Assembly: GCF_017115045.1 (NCBI RefSeq)
Contig: NZ_JABXKK010000087.1
Coordinates: 1 to 32,109, forward strand
Direction: 5' to 3'
DNA length: 32,109 bases
DNA from: Nostoc sp. NMS8
GTDB taxonomy: Bacteria > Cyanobacteriota > Cyanobacteriia > Cyanobacteriales > Nostocaceae
Under the pieces are notes generated by a model. It worked only from the letters and a program-made list of their open reading frames with translations, was not told where the DNA came from and did no database searches. A program made the position numbers and the translations under genes. Shown piece after piece: positions 31,960-32,109 of this stretch (position 1 is its first letter; every line of letters begins with the position of its first letter).

Positions 31960-32054
31960 ATTGCTAATATATTTTTGAATTCAGGAAATAATTTTGTCGT
32001 AAGTCTAATTTTCCCGGATATGGCAATAACTAAAGCGGATTAATAAATGGTAGA

Positions 32055-32103
32055 TGCACCTTAATTAAATCAAAGCCCTCAGCTTTTAGTTGAAGGCTTT
32101 TTT
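32055..32103 (+). ncRNA. candidate small RNA, repeat unit 2 (NsiR1-like)
   Basis: Identical in sequence to unit 1 over the whole predicted transcript. The -10 block is TAATAAAT (32041-32048). Upstream at 32011-32019 lies TTCCCGGAT, near the TCCGGA -35 motif known for heterocyst-specific (DIF-class) promoters, though the spacing is a few bases longer than ideal. The terminator stem is 32072-32081 with 32091-32100. Confidence 0.6.
32072..32103 (+). terminator. intrinsic terminator in repeat unit 2
   Basis: Exact copy of the terminator at 31928-31959, with the same stem, loop and T-run. Confidence 0.85.
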
Positions 32104-32109
32104 ATTGCT

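Larger units (their letters stand above)
31879..32109 (+). repeat. two direct repeats with 144-base period, cut by the window end
   Basis: Positions 31879-31965 and 32023-32109 match over 87 bases with four mismatches, and the last 60 are identical. The mismatches fall in the promoter-like part. The spacer of 57 bases is not conserved. Each unit has a TATAAAT-like block, a short unique stretch and an intrinsic terminator. More copies may follow beyond the window. Confidence 0.97.

Overview
This window comes from a filamentous, heterocyst-forming cyanobacterium of the Nostoc/Anabaena group. The evidence is: many HIP1 octamers (GCGATCGC, e.g. near 2634, 4089, 10193, 12172); heptanucleotide short tandem repeats (STRR type) at many gene borders; a C-terminal DnaE half that starts with the cyanobacterial split-intein fragment; a kaiABC clock cluster followed by a TolC gene of the HgdD type; and a CuA-less oxidase operon of the kind called cox3 in Anabaena. 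All gene-order comparisons are from memory.

Layout. 1-5.1 kb: an alpha/beta hydrolase (-), a RodZ-like HTH membrane protein (+), gatA (-) and the C-terminal half of split dnaE (+). 5.2-6.7 kb: two orphan genes, a PD-(D/E)XK-like protein (+) and a possible PUA/EVE-fold protein (-). 6.9-11.4 kb: a minus-strand operon read as two DUF2231 membrane proteins, then oxidase subunits II, I and III. 12.0-13.5 kb: glycerate 3-kinase with a ycf20-like gene directly upstream (-). 14.2-17.1 kb: a putative lipoprotein and a GT39-type membrane glycosyltransferase (+). 17.2-20.5 kb: a large hybrid histidine kinase with degenerate receiver domains (-). 21.2-26.4 kb: kaiA (N-terminally eroded), kaiB, kaiC and hgdD-like tolC (+), closed by a strong intrinsic terminator. 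26.5-28.7 kb: two conserved unknown proteins and a photosystem II S4-domain protein. 28.7-31.6 kb: a short-chain dehydrogenase, a SAM methyltransferase and small unknown genes (-). 31.8 kb to the end: two direct repeats, 144 bp apart, each with a promoter-like block and an intrinsic terminator.

Most striking points. (a) The repeats at the right edge look like the start of a tandem small-RNA array. Their architecture matches NsiR1, the heterocyst-specific RNA encoded upstream of hetF; the array runs out of the window. (b) The kaiA locus looks like an intermediate in loss of the KaiA pseudo-receiver domain: a 30-codon ORF resembling the domain's start lies just upstream of a 193-codon kaiA that keeps only the domain's end plus the intact KaiC-binding domain. 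(c) Oxidase subunit II has lost most CuA ligands, while subunit I keeps all metal ligands and carries a YSHPAV motif. (d) STRR-type repeat DNA has entered coding sequence in frame in the glycosyltransferase and supplies the gatA stop codon. Biological links: dnaE needs protein trans-splicing with a half encoded elsewhere, and the oxidase operon, HgdD-like TolC and sRNA candidate would all fit heterocyst function, while Kai sets circadian timing.
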